Assembly (NCBI RefSeq): GCF_900156545.1
Contig: NZ_FTNW01000003.1
Coordinates: 310,001-374,000, forward strand
Origin: Aquipseudomonas alcaligenes
Lineage (GTDB): Bacteria > Pseudomonadota > Gammaproteobacteria > Pseudomonadales > Pseudomonadaceae
Direction: 5' to 3'
DNA length: 64,000 nt
Positions 16,605 to 33,915 of this stretch are shown one piece after another. Each line of letters starts with the position of its first letter. Position 1 is the first letter of the stretch. The notes under the pieces were generated by a model, which had not been told where the DNA came from, made no database searches, and worked only from the letters and a program-made list of their open reading frames with translations. Made by a program: the position numbers and the translations under genes.

Positions 16605-17015
16605 ATGGTTGAAAACAGCGAACTGCGCAAGGCCGGCCTCAAGGTCACCCTGCCGCGTGTGAAGATTCTGCAGATGCTCGATTCGTCCGTCTCCGGACAG
16701 CGCCACATGAGCGCCGAGGATGTGTACAAGGCTCTGATGGAAGCCGGTGAGGACGTGGGCCTGGCCACCGTCTACCGCGTACTGACCCAGTTCGAGGCCG
16801 CCGGCCTGGTCGAACGCCACAACTTCGATGGTGGTCATGCCGTATTCGAGCTGGCGGATGGCGGCCACCATGATCACATGGTCTGCGTGGATTCTGGCGA
16901 GGTCATCGAGTTCTTCGATCCGGAGATCGAGAAGCTGCAGAAGGAAATCGTCAAACAGCACGGTTTCGATCTGGTCGATCACAATCTGGTGCTGTACGTG
17001 CGCAAGAGAAAGTAA
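16605..17015 (+). CDS. fur: Ferric uptake regulator Fur
   Basis: The product is 136 residues. The winged helix (LKVTLPRVKILQMLD, HMSAEDVYKAL, VGLATVYRVLTQFEAAGLV) is followed by the metal-binding dimerisation domain (HNFDGGHAVFELADGGHHDH, MVCVDSGEVIEFFD). As in P. aeruginosa Fur, the CxxC zinc pairs of E. coli Fur are absent and there is a single cysteine. It represses iron-uptake genes with Fe(II). It is monocistronic, divergent from bamE and closed by a strong terminator. Confidence 0.97.
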   Translation: MVENSELRKAGLKVTLPRVKILQMLDSSVSGQRHMSAEDVYKALMEAGEDVGLATVYRVLTQFEAAGLVERHNFDGGHAVFELADGGHHDHMVCVDSGEVIEFFDPEIEKLQKEIVKQHGFDLVDHNLVLYVRKRK

Positions 17016-17034
17016 GCGCAGGTCTCAGCCGAAT

Positions 17035-17064
17035 AAAAAAGGCGCCCCATGGGGCGCCTTTTTT
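17035..17064. terminator. Bidirectional terminator between fur and recN
   Basis: AAAAAAGGCGCCCC / GGGGCGCCTTTTTT is a near-perfect inverted repeat between convergent genes. Confidence 0.92.
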
Positions 17065-17077
17065 ATTGCTGGCTTTT

Positions 17078-18748
17078 TCAGGCCTGGGCCTTGGTCACCA
17101 TCTTGCGCGCATGGGCCAGGGATTCCTCGGTCAGGTCGACGCCGCCGAGCATGCGGGCGATCTCCTCGACCCGGCCTTCCGGTGTCAGACAGGCGACTGC
17201 CGTCTGGGTGCTGTCCTGGCCGCGCGCCTTGTGCACGAACAGGTGCTGGTGACCCTGGGCGGCCACCTGCGGCAGGTGGGTAACGGTCAGCACCTGGCCG
17301 CGCTCGCCGAGGCGACGCAGCAGCTGGCCGACCACTTCGGCGGTGGGGCCGCCGATGCCGACGTCCACTTCGTCGAACACCAGGGTCGGCACGCGCGAGG
17401 TCTGTGCGGTGATCACCTGGATGGCCAGGCTGATCCGTGACAGCTCGCCGCCGGAAGCGACCTTGGCCAGGGATTTCAGCGGCTGGCCGGGGTTGGCGCT
17501 GACCAGGAATTCCACCTGCTCCAAGCCCTGCGGTTGCGGCTCGTCGCTGCTGCCCGCCTGCAGTTCGATGCTGAAGCGCCCGCCCGGCATGCCGAGGGTC
17601 TGCATCTCCGCCTGTACGGCCTCGGCCAGGCGGCCGGCAGCCTGCTGGCGCAGGGCGCTCAGTTCATCGGCTTTCTCCCGGTAGTGACGTTCATAGGCGG
17701 CCAGTTCCTCGCCGAGGCGCTCGACCGCCTCGTCGTCGGCGTTCAGGCCTTCCAGCTCCTGCAGCAGGCGCTGCTGCAGCTCGGCCAGCTCGAAGGGCTG
17801 CACCCGGTGCTTGCGCGCCAGGCCGTAGATAGTATCCAGGCGCTCCTCCAGCAGTTGCTGGCGCTGCGGGTCGGCATCGAAGTGATCGATGAAGCGGTTC
17901 AGTTCGCCGATCGCCTCCTCGACCTGGATCTGCGCGCTGGCCAGCAGGTTGGTGGCTTCGCCCAGTGCCGGCTGGTCGCTGAAGCCGCCCAGACGGTTGA
18001 GGCTGGCCGTCAGTGCCGACAGTACGTTGCCAGCATCGCTCTCGCTGCACAGGTCGAGCACCTGGCGGCAGGCACCGAGCAGCTGCTCGGCGTTGCTCAG
18101 GGCCTTGTGCTCCTGCTCCAGCTGTTCCAGCTCGTTGTCGCCCAGGGCCAGGTTCTCCAGCTCTTCCAGTTGGTAGCTGAGCAACTGATGACGAGCGCGT
18201 TGCTCGTCGCCGCTGGAGGACAGGCGCTGCAGTTCCTGGCGCGTCTGGCGCCAGCGCTGCGCGGCCAGCTGCACCTGGCGCGCCAGTTCCTGGCTGCCGG
18301 CGTACTCGTCGAGCAGGCGGCGGTGGGTGTCGGGTTTGAGCAGCGACTGGTGTTCGTGCTGGCTGTGGATGTCGATCAGTAGTTCGCCGAGGTCCTTGAG
18401 ATCGCCCAGCGGGCAGGGGGCGCCGTTGATGTAGCCGCGCGAACGGCCTTCGCTGGTGATGACCCGGCGCAAAATGCACGGGCCGTCGTTGTCCAGGTCG
18501 CGCGCGGCCAGCCAGGCGCGGGCTTCGGCGATGTCCTCCAGGTCGAAGCTGGCGAGGATGTCCGCCTTGTCCGCGCCGGGGCGGACCACGCCGCTGTCGG
18601 CGCGGTCGCCCAGGGCCAGGCCGAGGGCATCGAGCATGATCGACTTGCCGGCGCCGGTCTCGCCGGTGATCACCGACATGCCGCGCTGCAGCTCGAGGTC
18701 CAGATGTTCGACGATGGCGTAGTTGTGAACGGACAGGTGCACCAGCAT
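17078..18748 (-). CDS. recN: DNA repair ATPase RecN
   Basis: The product is 556 residues from the ATG at 18746-18748 (MLVHLSVHNYAIVEHLDLEL), with GGGAG upstream; a longer open frame continues upstream but crosses the LexA box and the grpE promoter and is not real. This SMC-like protein is used in double-strand break repair. Walker A GETGAGKS lies near the N-terminus, a long coiled coil occupies about 150-350, and the C-terminal ABC signature SGGELSRISLA and Walker B PTLVFDEVDVGIGG are present. It is SOS-controlled through the LexA box at 18773-18788. Confidence 0.96.
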   Translation of the reverse strand: MLVHLSVHNYAIVEHLDLELQRGMSVITGETGAGKSIMLDALGLALGDRADSGVVRPGADKADILASFDLEDIAEARAWLAARDLDNDGPCILRRVITSEGRSRGYINGAPCPLGDLKDLGELLIDIHSQHEHQSLLKPDTHRRLLDEYAGSQELARQVQLAAQRWRQTRQELQRLSSSGDEQRARHQLLSYQLEELENLALGDNELEQLEQEHKALSNAEQLLGACRQVLDLCSESDAGNVLSALTASLNRLGGFSDQPALGEATNLLASAQIQVEEAIGELNRFIDHFDADPQRQQLLEERLDTIYGLARKHRVQPFELAELQQRLLQELEGLNADDEAVERLGEELAAYERHYREKADELSALRQQAAGRLAEAVQAEMQTLGMPGGRFSIELQAGSSDEPQPQGLEQVEFLVSANPGQPLKSLAKVASGGELSRISLAIQVITAQTSRVPTLVFDEVDVGIGGPTAEVVGQLLRRLGERGQVLTVTHLPQVAAQGHQHLFVHKARGQDSTQTAVACLTPEGRVEEIARMLGGVDLTEESLAHARKMVTKAQA

Positions 18749-18772
18749 GGAGAGCGCTCCCAAAAGTTTGTG

Positions 18773-18788
18773 CTGGGTATTTATACAG
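18773..18788 (-). promoter_or_regulatory. LexA (SOS) box of recN
   Basis: On the minus strand it reads CTGTATAAATACCCAG, fitting CTG-N10-CAG with the TATA-rich centre. It lies 25 bp upstream of the recN start and overlaps a TATAAA -10 element whose TTGCCC -35 is about 18 bp further upstream. LexA would block RNA polymerase directly. Confidence 0.88.
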
Positions 18789-18814
18789 TGTTTTGTTTTG
18801 TCCGGGCAATAACC

Positions 18815-18843
18815 CTTGAAACCCTGCGCGCGGCCCCCATATA
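18815..18843 (+). promoter_or_regulatory. Sigma32 heat-shock promoter of grpE
   Basis: CTTGAAA (18815-18821), a 13-bp spacer and CCCCATATA (18835-18843) match the sigma32 consensus at optimal spacing. It lies about 50 bp upstream of grpE and only 26 bp from the LexA box of divergent recN. Confidence 0.88.
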
Positions 18844-18895
18844 GGCGGCAAGAAGCGCGGGCCATGACCCGCCGACGTTTAATCAGGAGGACCCA

Positions 18896-19462
18896 ATGGC
18901 AGACGAACAGACCCTGGACACCAACCCGCAAGAGCAGCAGGCGAACGAAGCGGTCGCCGGCGACGAGCTGGCTGCGCGCGTGCAGAGCCTCGAAGAGCAG
19001 CTGGCCGCTGCCCAGGATCAGTCCCTGCGCATGGCGGCGGACCTGCAGAACGTGCGTCGCCGCGCCGAGCAGGACGTGGAGAAGGCGCACAAGTTTGCCC
19101 TGGAGAAATTCGCCAACGACCTGCTGCCGGTGGTCGACAGCCTGGAGCGCGGCCTGGAGCTGACCAGCGCCGCCGACGAGGCAAGCAAGGCCATCCGCGA
19201 AGGCATGGAGCTGACCCTCAAACTGTTCGTTGACACCCTCAAGCGTCACCAGCTGGAGGCGGTCGATCCGCACGGCGCGCCGTTCAATCCGGAGCATCAC
19301 CAGGCCATGGCGATGGAAGAGAGCATCCACGCCGAGCCGAACACCGTCCTCAAGGTGTTCCAGAAGGGTTACCTGCTGAACGGCCGCCTGCTGCGCCCGG
19401 CCATGGTGGTGGTGAGCAAGGCGCCGTTGACCCCGCCGCCGTCGATCGACGAGCAGGCTTGA
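18896..19462 (+). CDS. grpE: Nucleotide exchange factor GrpE
   Basis: The product is 188 residues, with AGGAGG before the ATG. It is the ADP-ATP exchange factor of DnaK. An acidic N-terminus and long coiled coil ([40 protein letters not shown]) precede the beta-domain signature [14 protein letters not shown] and [20 protein letters not shown]. It is the first gene of grpE-dnaK-dnaJ. A second heat-shock promoter for dnaK overlaps its stop codon. Confidence 0.97.
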   Translation: MADEQTLDTNPQEQQANEAVAGDELAARVQSLEEQLAAAQDQSLRMAADLQNVRRRAEQDVEKAHKFALEKFANDLLPVVDSLERGLELTSAADEASKAIREGMELTLKLFVDTLKRHQLEAVDPHGAPFNPEHHQAMAMEESIHAEPNTVLKVFQKGYLLNGRLLRPAMVVVSKAPLTPPPSIDEQA

Positions 19463-19486
19463 AATAGTTCGCGGCGACCCCATCTA
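19458..19486 (+). promoter_or_regulatory. Sigma32 heat-shock promoter of dnaK
   Basis: CTTGAAA (19458-19464), a 13-bp spacer and CCCCATCTA (19478-19486). The -35 element contains the TGA stop of grpE. dnaK can therefore be transcribed independently of grpE. Confidence 0.88.
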
Positions 19487-19570
19487 CAGGGCAAGCGATT
19501 CATTAGCTGACGGCGGGCAACCAAGCGTGCCGTACTCAAGGTTAAAGACACAGTTTCGGAGACAATGAAC

Positions 19571-21487
<1,917 letters not shown>

Positions 21488-21600
21488 GCCCCGCTTACTA
21501 GGGTGCCAGCCGGCCGCGCTGCGGTCGGCGATTCTCCGCGCGGGGGCTTGCTCCCGCGTTGGCGTGTCTGGAGCCTGTGAATCAGAGGTGTTGAGGATTT

Positions 21601-23542
<1,942 letters not shown>

Positions 23543-23546
23543 AATA

Positions 23547-23582
23547 CCTTTTCGGTCCATGCAATTGCTGGACCGAAAAGGG
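23547..23582 (+). terminator. Hairpin after dapB, probable terminator
   Basis: CCTTTTCGGTCCA and TGGACCGAAAAGG form a 13-bp stem with a 10-base loop; only GCTTTTCC follows, so the U-tract is weak. Confidence 0.55.
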
Positions 23583-23632
23583 CTTTTCCTGTAAGCTGCC
23601 CGCTTTAGTGTGTCCACTAAAAGTAACGCAGA

Positions 23633-23716
23633 ATGAATCAGATAAAGAAGCGGGGTGACGGTCAATACGTCATCCCGCTTTTTTACAACCTGCGTTTGAA
23701 CAAGCAGCAGATCTAA
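23633..23716 (+). CDS. Putative leader peptide ORF of carAB
   Basis: A 27-codon frame starts at the ATG at 23633 ([17 protein letters not shown], then [10 protein letters not shown]) and stops 11 bases before carA. It reads through the whole terminator-like hairpin at 23648-23684, the layout of the E. coli pyrBI leader, where coupling of translation to transcription decides termination. No strong ribosome site is visible, so translation is uncertain. Confidence 0.4.
   Translation: MNQIKKRGDGQYVIPLFYNLRLNKQQI
23648..23684 (+). promoter_or_regulatory. carAB attenuator hairpin (terminator-like)
   Basis: AAGCGGGGTGACG and CGTCATCCCGCTT form a 13-bp stem (one G-U pair) with loop GTCAATA, followed by TTTT. 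It lies 44 bases upstream of the carA start, after the region where the promoter should be, so it would stop transcription before carA unless disrupted. Attenuation of carAB by pyrimidines has been discussed for pseudomonads. Confidence 0.65.
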
Positions 23717-23727
23717 GGGAGGTCTTC

Positions 23728-24864
23728 TTGACTAAGCCAGCCATACTCGCACTCGCTGACGGCAGCATTTTCCGCGGCGAAGCCATTGGTGCCGATGGCC
23801 ATACCATTGGTGAGGTGGTGTTCAACACTGCCATGACCGGCTATCAGGAAATCCTCACCGATCCTTCCTATGCCCAGCAGATCGTCACCCTGACCTACCC
23901 GCATATCGGCAACACCGGCACCACGCCGGAAGACGCCGAATCCAACCGCGTGTGGGCCGCCGGCCTGATCATTCGCGACCTGCCGCTGATCTCCAGCAAC
24001 TGGCGCGACAAGCAGCCGCTGGACCAGTACCTCAAGGAAAACGGCACCGTCGCTATTGCCGGCATCGATACCCGTCGCCTGACCCGCATCCTGCGCGAGA
24101 AGGGTTCGCAGAACGGCTGCATCCTCGCCGGCGCAGATGCCACCGAAGAGAAAGCGCTGGAACTGGCGCGCAGCTTCCCCGGCCTGAAGGGCATGGACCT
24201 GGCCAAGGTGGTCAGCTGCACCGAGCGCTATGAATGGCGTTCCAGTGTGTGGAATCTGAAGACCGACAGCCACCCGGAAATCGCCGCCAGCGAGCTGCCC
24301 TACCACGTGGTTGCCTATGACTACGGGGTCAAGGTCAACATCCTGCGCATGCTGGTCGAGCGCGGCTGCCGCCTGACCGTGGTGCCGGCGCAGACTCCGG
24401 CCAAGGACGTGCTGGCGCTGAACCCGGACGGCGTGTTCCTCTCCAACGGCCCCGGCGACCCCGAGCCGTGCGACTACGCCATCGCCGCGATCAAGGAAAT
24501 TCTCAACACCGAGATTCCGGTGTTCGGTATCTGCCTCGGTCACCAGCTGCTGGCTCTGGCCTCCGGTGCCAAGACCCTGAAGATGGGCCACGGCCACCAC
24601 GGCGCCAACCACCCGGTGCAGGACCTGGATTCCGGCGTGGTGATGATCACCAGCCAGAACCACGGTTTCGCCGTGGACGAAGCCAGCCTGCCGGGCAACC
24701 TGCGCGCCACCCACAAGTCGCTGTTCGACGGCACCCTGCAGGGTATCGAGCGCACCGACAAGGCAGCTTTCAGCTTCCAGGGGCACCCGGAGGCGAGCCC
24801 CGGCCCGCACGACGTGGCCCCGCTGTTCGATCGCTTCATCGAAGCCATGGCCAAGCGCCGCTAA
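23728..24864 (+). CDS. carA: Carbamoyl-phosphate synthase small (glutaminase) subunit
   Basis: The product is 378 residues from a TTG start at 23728 with a strong AAGGGAGG ribosome site; no in-frame ATG lies near the family N-terminus ([20 protein letters not shown]). It hydrolyses glutamine and channels ammonia to CarB. The class-I amidotransferase triad is visible: Cys in [13 protein letters not shown] and His/Glu in [10 protein letters not shown]. It is the first gene of carA-carB-greA, feeding arginine and pyrimidine synthesis, and is preceded by an attenuator-like leader. Confidence 0.97.
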   Translation: MTKPAILALADGSIFRGEAIGADGHTIGEVVFNTAMTGYQEILTDPSYAQQIVTLTYPHIGNTGTTPEDAESNRVWAAGLIIRDLPLISSNWRDKQPLDQYLKENGTVAIAGIDTRRLTRILREKGSQNGCILAGADATEEKALELARSFPGLKGMDLAKVVSCTERYEWRSSVWNLKTDSHPEIAASELPYHVVAYDYGVKVNILRMLVERGCRLTVVPAQTPAKDVLALNPDGVFLSNGPGDPEPCDYAIAAIKEILNTEIPVFGICLGHQLLALASGAKTLKMGHGHHGANHPVQDLDSGVVMITSQNHGFAVDEASLPGNLRATHKSLFDGTLQGIERTDKAAFSFQGHPEASPGPHDVAPLFDRFIEAMAKRR

Positions 24865-24900
24865 GCCCCGCCGACTGACCCAAGGATTCGAGTAAGAAAC

Positions 24901-28118
<3,218 letters not shown>

Positions 28119-28122
<4 letters not shown>

Positions 28123-28595
28123 ACAAGTACCCCATGACCGTCCAGGGCGCTCGCGCCCTGGAAGAGGAACTCGCGCACCTGACCAAGGTGCGCCGCCCCG
28201 CACTCAGTCAGGCGATTGCCGAGGCTCGTGAGCTGGGTGACCTCAAGGAGAATGCCGAGTATCACGCCGCTCGTGAGGAGCAGGGCATGGTCGAGGCGCG
28301 CATCCGTGATATCGAGGGGCGCTTGCAGCATGCGGTGGTGATCGACGTTACCACCATCCCGCACAGTGGCAAGGTGATCTTCGGCACCACCGTCGATATC
28401 GCCAACTGCGAAACCGACGAGACCGTGACCTACCAGATCGTTGGCGAGGACGAGGCCGACATCAAGATCGGCAAGCTGTCGGTCAGCTCGCCCATCGCCC
28501 GTGCCCTGGTGGGTAAGGAGGAGGGTGACGTGGTGGCGGTGCAGACCCCCAGCGGCCTGGTCGAGTACGAGATTGTCGAAGTCCGTCATATTTAA
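28119..28595 (+). CDS. greA: Transcription elongation factor GreA
   Basis: The product is 158 residues. The N-terminal coiled coil ([40 protein letters not shown]), with acidic tip residues, is inserted into the RNA polymerase secondary channel to stimulate cleavage of backtracked RNA. The C-terminal FKBP-like domain reads [20 protein letters not shown] and [14 protein letters not shown]. It overlaps carB by 4 bp and the next gene may start inside it. Confidence 0.97.
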
Positions 28596-29007
28596 GCGCC
28601 AACCGCTGCGCGCGGGCGCCATCAGCTGGCAGCTGGCCCAGACCTTCTGGGTTGGCGGCCTCTGGCTGCTGCACTTCGTGATGCTGCCGGCACTGGAAAA
28701 GATGGGCCTGGCGCCGCTGCTGATCGAGGAGGTCGACGCGGCGCTGAGTCCCTTGCTCATCGGTTTTGCAGCATTCTGCGTGCTGGTGCAGGGGATGGTG
28801 CTGGTGCAGGCGCACGGACTTTCCAGTCTGTGGCGCGAGTTGCGCGGTCAGTTGCTACTGATTGTACTGGCCATGGCGGTAGCGTTCTTCGCTGTGCGCT
28901 ACTGGCAGCCGGATGCCGCACGCTGGCTGCTGTTCAACTACCTGGTGCTGGCGCTTTGCGGTCTGGTACTGGTGCTGCAGCCGCTGCCGGGGCAGCGGAG
29001 CGAGTGA
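28573..29007 (+). CDS. DUF4149 integral membrane protein
   Basis: The product is up to 144 residues if it starts at the TTG 28573, inside the greA 3' end in another frame; no ATG is available near the conserved N-terminus, so the start is uncertain. Four membrane segments are visible: [57 protein letters not shown] and [17 protein letters not shown]. The N-terminal [14 protein letters not shown] block is the DUF4149/TMEM205-like signature. Its position after greA matches PA4754 of P. aeruginosa. Function is unknown. It is convergent with yhbY, 12 bp away. Confidence 0.8.
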   Translation: MSKSVIFKRQPLRAGAISWQLAQTFWVGGLWLLHFVMLPALEKMGLAPLLIEEVDAALSPLLIGFAAFCVLVQGMVLVQAHGLSSLWRELRGQLLLIVLAMAVAFFAVRYWQPDAARWLLFNYLVLALCGLVLVLQPLPGQRSE

Positions 29008-29019
29008 GGCGATGGGCCT

Positions 29020-29331
29020 TCAGGCCTGGTAGCGATGGATGTTGGACAGGTTCTTGTTCGGCTTGGGGTTCTTGCGATAGATCAGTGCCATCTTGCCGAT
29101 CACCTGGACCAGCTCGCAGCGGCCGACGGTGGCCAGTTCGTCGATCAGGGCGCGGCGGTCGTCACGCTCGGTGAGGCGAAACTGCACCTTGATCAGCTCA
29201 TGATCGTTGAGCGCGCGCTCCAGTTCGGCCAGTACGCCCTCGGTCAGGCCGTTCTCGGCCACGATCAATACCGGTTTCAGGTGGTGGCCGATAGATTTGA
29301 AGTGTTTCTTCTGTTCGTTGGTAAGCGCCAT
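29020..29331 (-). CDS. yhbY: CRM-domain RNA-binding protein YhbY
   Basis: The product is 103 residues from the ATG at 29329-29331 (MALTNEQKKHFKSIGHHLKP). A single CRM domain has the KPVLIVAENGLTEGVLAELE helix and the GxxG-like QVIGKMALIYRKNP loop. E. coli YhbY associates with pre-50S ribosomes. It normally stands divergent from ftsJ-ftsH; here ftsJ is missing from that position. Confidence 0.94.
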   Translation of the reverse strand: MALTNEQKKHFKSIGHHLKPVLIVAENGLTEGVLAELERALNDHELIKVQFRLTERDDRRALIDELATVGRCELVQVIGKMALIYRKNPKPNKNLSNIHRYQA

Positions 29332-29731
29332 AATCTGACCCTGTTGCAATGGGAGGCGGCTCCGTGCGATGGGGTGACTACGGTCTACCCATCTCGTGTC
29401 CGGCGCGCCGTTCGAAAAGTCGCGTAGTCTACCCGAGCCGGCTCGGCCTTGCCCGTTTCTATTCGTGTGCGAAGCTTGAGATTAGCCCGCGTTGTCCGGG
29501 TAGGCCTTGTGATTGCCGATATGGCCCCCATTAAAGGTAGAAATACCCTCCATGCTCTGCATCTAGACTGGTATTGGCGCTGTGAGCCTCGGTCGAGGTC
29601 TCATAAAGGGTTACAGACGGCTCCTGCCTGTGGCGGGGGTTGTGTAGTAAGTTAGGTTGGTACTCCACCAGCCGTCATGTGAAACGTGTTTCAGGACGGG
29701 GCTCGTTTCCGAGGGTAGCGAATTGAACGAC
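29332..29731. other. yhbY-ftsH intergenic region lacking ftsJ (rlmE)
   Basis: These 400 bases carry no credible gene. In P. aeruginosa the 23S rRNA 2'-O-methyltransferase gene ftsJ/rlmE (about 620 bp) sits here between yhbY and ftsH. No FtsJ motif chain is present in any frame. A sigma32-type promoter is present at 29506-29533, and a small hairpin (GAGCCTCG / CGAGGTCTC) lies at about 29584-29602. What remains looks like the regulatory region of ftsH with a long 5' leader. Confidence 0.7.
29506..29533 (+). promoter_or_regulatory. Sigma32-type heat-shock promoter of ftsH
   Basis: CTTGTGA (29506-29512), a 13-bp spacer and CCCCATTA (29526-29533). It is one base off the -35 consensus, with optimal spacing. 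It lies about 200 bp upstream of ftsH, whose homologue in E. coli is heat-inducible with ftsJ. Confidence 0.65.
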
Positions 29732-31636
<1,905 letters not shown>

Positions 31637-31645
31637 GGCTGGCGA

Positions 31646-32497
31646 ATGATTGTTCCGCAGTACCCGCCCCGGCTGTCCTGTGGCAGTCGGGTGCTTGACC
31701 TGGCGCAGGCTCAGGTCATGGGCATACTCAATGTCACGCCCGACTCCTTCTCCGATGGTGGTTGTTACGCTGCCCGTGATGCTGCGCTGCGTCATGCGGC
31801 CGAGATGGTGGCGGCCGGCGCAACGCTGATCGATGTGGGTGGCGAATCAACCCGTCCCGGTGCGCGGCCAGTTTCTCCCGTGGAGGAGCTTGAGCGGGTT
31901 GCGTCCGTGGTCGAAGCCATTGCCGCCGAGCTGGACGTGATCATCTCGCTCGATACCTCGACGCCTGCTGTTATGCGTGAGGGGGCTCGCCTCGGCGCGG
32001 GGCTGATCAACGATGTGCGTGCGCTGCGTCGCGAGGGTGCCCTGGAGGCTGCGGCCGATACCGGCTTGCCGGTCTGTCTGATGCATATGCTGGGCGAGCC
32101 GGGCAATATGCAGCAGAATCCCTACTATGAGGATGTGGTGAGCGAGGTCCGCGACTTCCTTGCGCGGCGCATGGCTGCCTGTGTAGAGGCGGGTATTCCT
32201 GCTGAGCGAGTCGTGCTTGACCCTGGGTTCGGGTTCGCCAAGAACCTGATGCACAATCTGAGTCTGTTCAAACACCTTGAAGCACTGCATGTGCTGGGGC
32301 GGCCCCTGTTGGTAGGGGTGTCGCGCAAAAGCATGATCGGGCAGGCGCTGGGGCGTGAGGTTCATGAGCGTCTCCCCGGTGGGCTGGCGCTGGCGGCCCT
32401 GGCGGTGGCCAAGGGGGCCTGCATCCTGCGAGTCCATGACGTGACCGAGACTGTCGATGCGGTGCGCATGGTTGCCGCCGTGCAGGCCGCAGAATAA
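31646..32497 (+). CDS. folP: Dihydropteroate synthase
   Basis: The product is 283 residues. It condenses p-aminobenzoate with dihydropterin pyrophosphate in folate synthesis and is the sulfonamide target. The TIM-barrel signatures are VMGILNVTPDSFSDGG, IDVGGESTRPGARPV, LDPGFGFAKN and LVGVSRKSMIG. It sits in the usual ftsH-folP-glmM string, with 15 bp to glmM. Confidence 0.97.
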   Translation: MIVPQYPPRLSCGSRVLDLAQAQVMGILNVTPDSFSDGGCYAARDAALRHAAEMVAAGATLIDVGGESTRPGARPVSPVEELERVASVVEAIAAELDVIISLDTSTPAVMREGARLGAGLINDVRALRREGALEAAADTGLPVCLMHMLGEPGNMQQNPYYEDVVSEVRDFLARRMAACVEAGIPAERVVLDPGFGFAKNLMHNLSLFKHLEALHVLGRPLLVGVSRKSMIGQALGREVHERLPGGLALAALAVAKGACILRVHDVTETVDAVRMVAAVQAAE

Positions 32498-32512
32498 GAA
32501 GTTGGAGTGACT

Positions 32513-33850
32513 ATGAGCAGAAAATACTTCGGTACCGACGGTATCCGCGGGCCTGTTGGCCAGTTTCCCATCACTCCCGAATTCATCCTCAAGCTGGGTT
32601 GGGCGGCTGGTATGGCCTTCCGTCGTCAGGGCAAGTGCCGCATCCTGATCGGCAAGGACACCCGCATCTCCGGCTACATGTTCGAGTCGGCCCTGGAGGC
32701 CGGGCTGGTGGCGGCTGGGGCTGATGTGATGCTGCTGGGGCCTATGCCGACGCCGGCCATCGCCTACCTGACCCGCACGTTCCAGGCTGATGCCGGCATT
32801 GTCATCAGCGCCTCGCACAACCCGCATCACGACAACGGTTTCAAGTTCTTTTCCGGCAAGGGTACCAAGCTGCCGGATGAGATCGAACTGATGATCGAGG
32901 AGCTGCTTGATCAGCCGATGAGCGTGGTGGAGTCGGACCAGATCGGCAAGGTGTCGCGGATCAACGATGCGGCCGGGCGCTACATCGAGTTCTGCAAGAG
33001 CAGCGTGCCGAGCAGTACCAGTTTTGCCGGGCTCAAGCTGGTCATCGACTGTGCCCATGGTGCCACCTATAAAGTGGCGCCCAGCGTATTCCGCGAGCTG
33101 GGTGCGCAGGTCTCGGTCCTATCGGCCCAGCCTAACGGCCTGAATATCAACGACAACTGTGGCTCGACCCATGTCGAGGCGCTGCAGGCCGAGGTGCTGG
33201 CCCAGCAGGCTGATCTCGGCATCGCCTTCGACGGGGATGGTGATCGCGTTCTGATGGTGGATCACACCGGCGCGGCGGTCGATGGTGATGAGCTGCTCTA
33301 CATCATCGCTCGTGACCTTCAGGAGCGCGACAGGCTTCATGGGGGGGTGGTTGGCACCCTGATGAGCAACCTCGGGCTGGAGCTTGCGCTAGGAGAACTG
33401 AAGATTCCTTTCGTCAGGGCCAAGGTCGGTGACCGCTACGTGATGGCTGAGCTGCAAGAGCGCGAATGGCAGTTGGGCGGCGAAAACTCAGGGCATCTGG
33501 TGTGCTGTCAGCACACCACCACCGGTGATGCGATCATTGCCGCGCTGCAGGTGCTGATGGCGCTCAAGCGCAGTGGGCAGATTCTCGCCGAGGCGCGTCA
33601 GGCGGTGCGCAAGTGCCCGCAGGTGCTGATTAATGTGCGTTTCTCCGGCGATGTCGATCCGGTCGAGCATGTTGCGGTCAAGGATGCCTGTGCTCGCGTG
33701 ACCGACCTGATGGCGGGGCGCGGTCGCGTGTTGCTGCGCAAGTCCGGTACCGAGCCGTTGGTGCGTGTCATGGTCGAAGGTGATGACGAAGCCCAGGTGC
33801 GCGCCTATGCCGAAGAGCTGGCCAAGGTGGTTGGCGAGGTTTGTGCCTGA
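32513..33850 (+). CDS. glmM: Phosphoglucosamine mutase
   Basis: The product is 445 residues from the ATG at 32513 behind TTGGAG; an in-frame GTG two codons earlier overlaps that site. It converts glucosamine-6-P to glucosamine-1-P for UDP-GlcNAc, peptidoglycan and LPS. The active-site phosphoserine loop [13 protein letters not shown], the metal loop [13 protein letters not shown], and the phosphate-binding end [18 protein letters not shown] are present. Confidence 0.97.
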   Translation: MSRKYFGTDGIRGPVGQFPITPEFILKLGWAAGMAFRRQGKCRILIGKDTRISGYMFESALEAGLVAAGADVMLLGPMPTPAIAYLTRTFQADAGIVISASHNPHHDNGFKFFSGKGTKLPDEIELMIEELLDQPMSVVESDQIGKVSRINDAAGRYIEFCKSSVPSSTSFAGLKLVIDCAHGATYKVAPSVFRELGAQVSVLSAQPNGLNINDNCGSTHVEALQAEVLAQQADLGIAFDGDGDRVLMVDHTGAAVDGDELLYIIARDLQERDRLHGGVVGTLMSNLGLELALGELKIPFVRAKVGDRYVMAELQEREWQLGGENSGHLVCCQHTTTGDAIIAALQVLMALKRSGQILAEARQAVRKCPQVLINVRFSGDVDPVEHVAVKDACARVTDLMAGRGRVLLRKSGTEPLVRVMVEGDDEAQVRAYAEELAKVVGEVCA

Positions 33851-33915
33851 ATCGGCTTGCGAGGGTAGAGGCTCTTGGGTAACATCTGCGCCCACTTTGA
33901 ACGACGAGGTTCGGC

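Noticed and set aside
18749..19483. Long N-terminal extension of the recN frame
   Set aside because: It crosses the LexA box and the divergent grpE gene; the conserved RecN N-terminus starts at 18748 with a ribosome site.
29449..29655. Apparent FtsJ remnant (GLVIADMAP resembles DLVISDMAP) in the ftsJ-less gap
   Set aside because: The match covers only a few residues, neighbouring hits are in other frames at wrong distances, and these bases are better explained as the sigma32-type promoter at 29506-29533.
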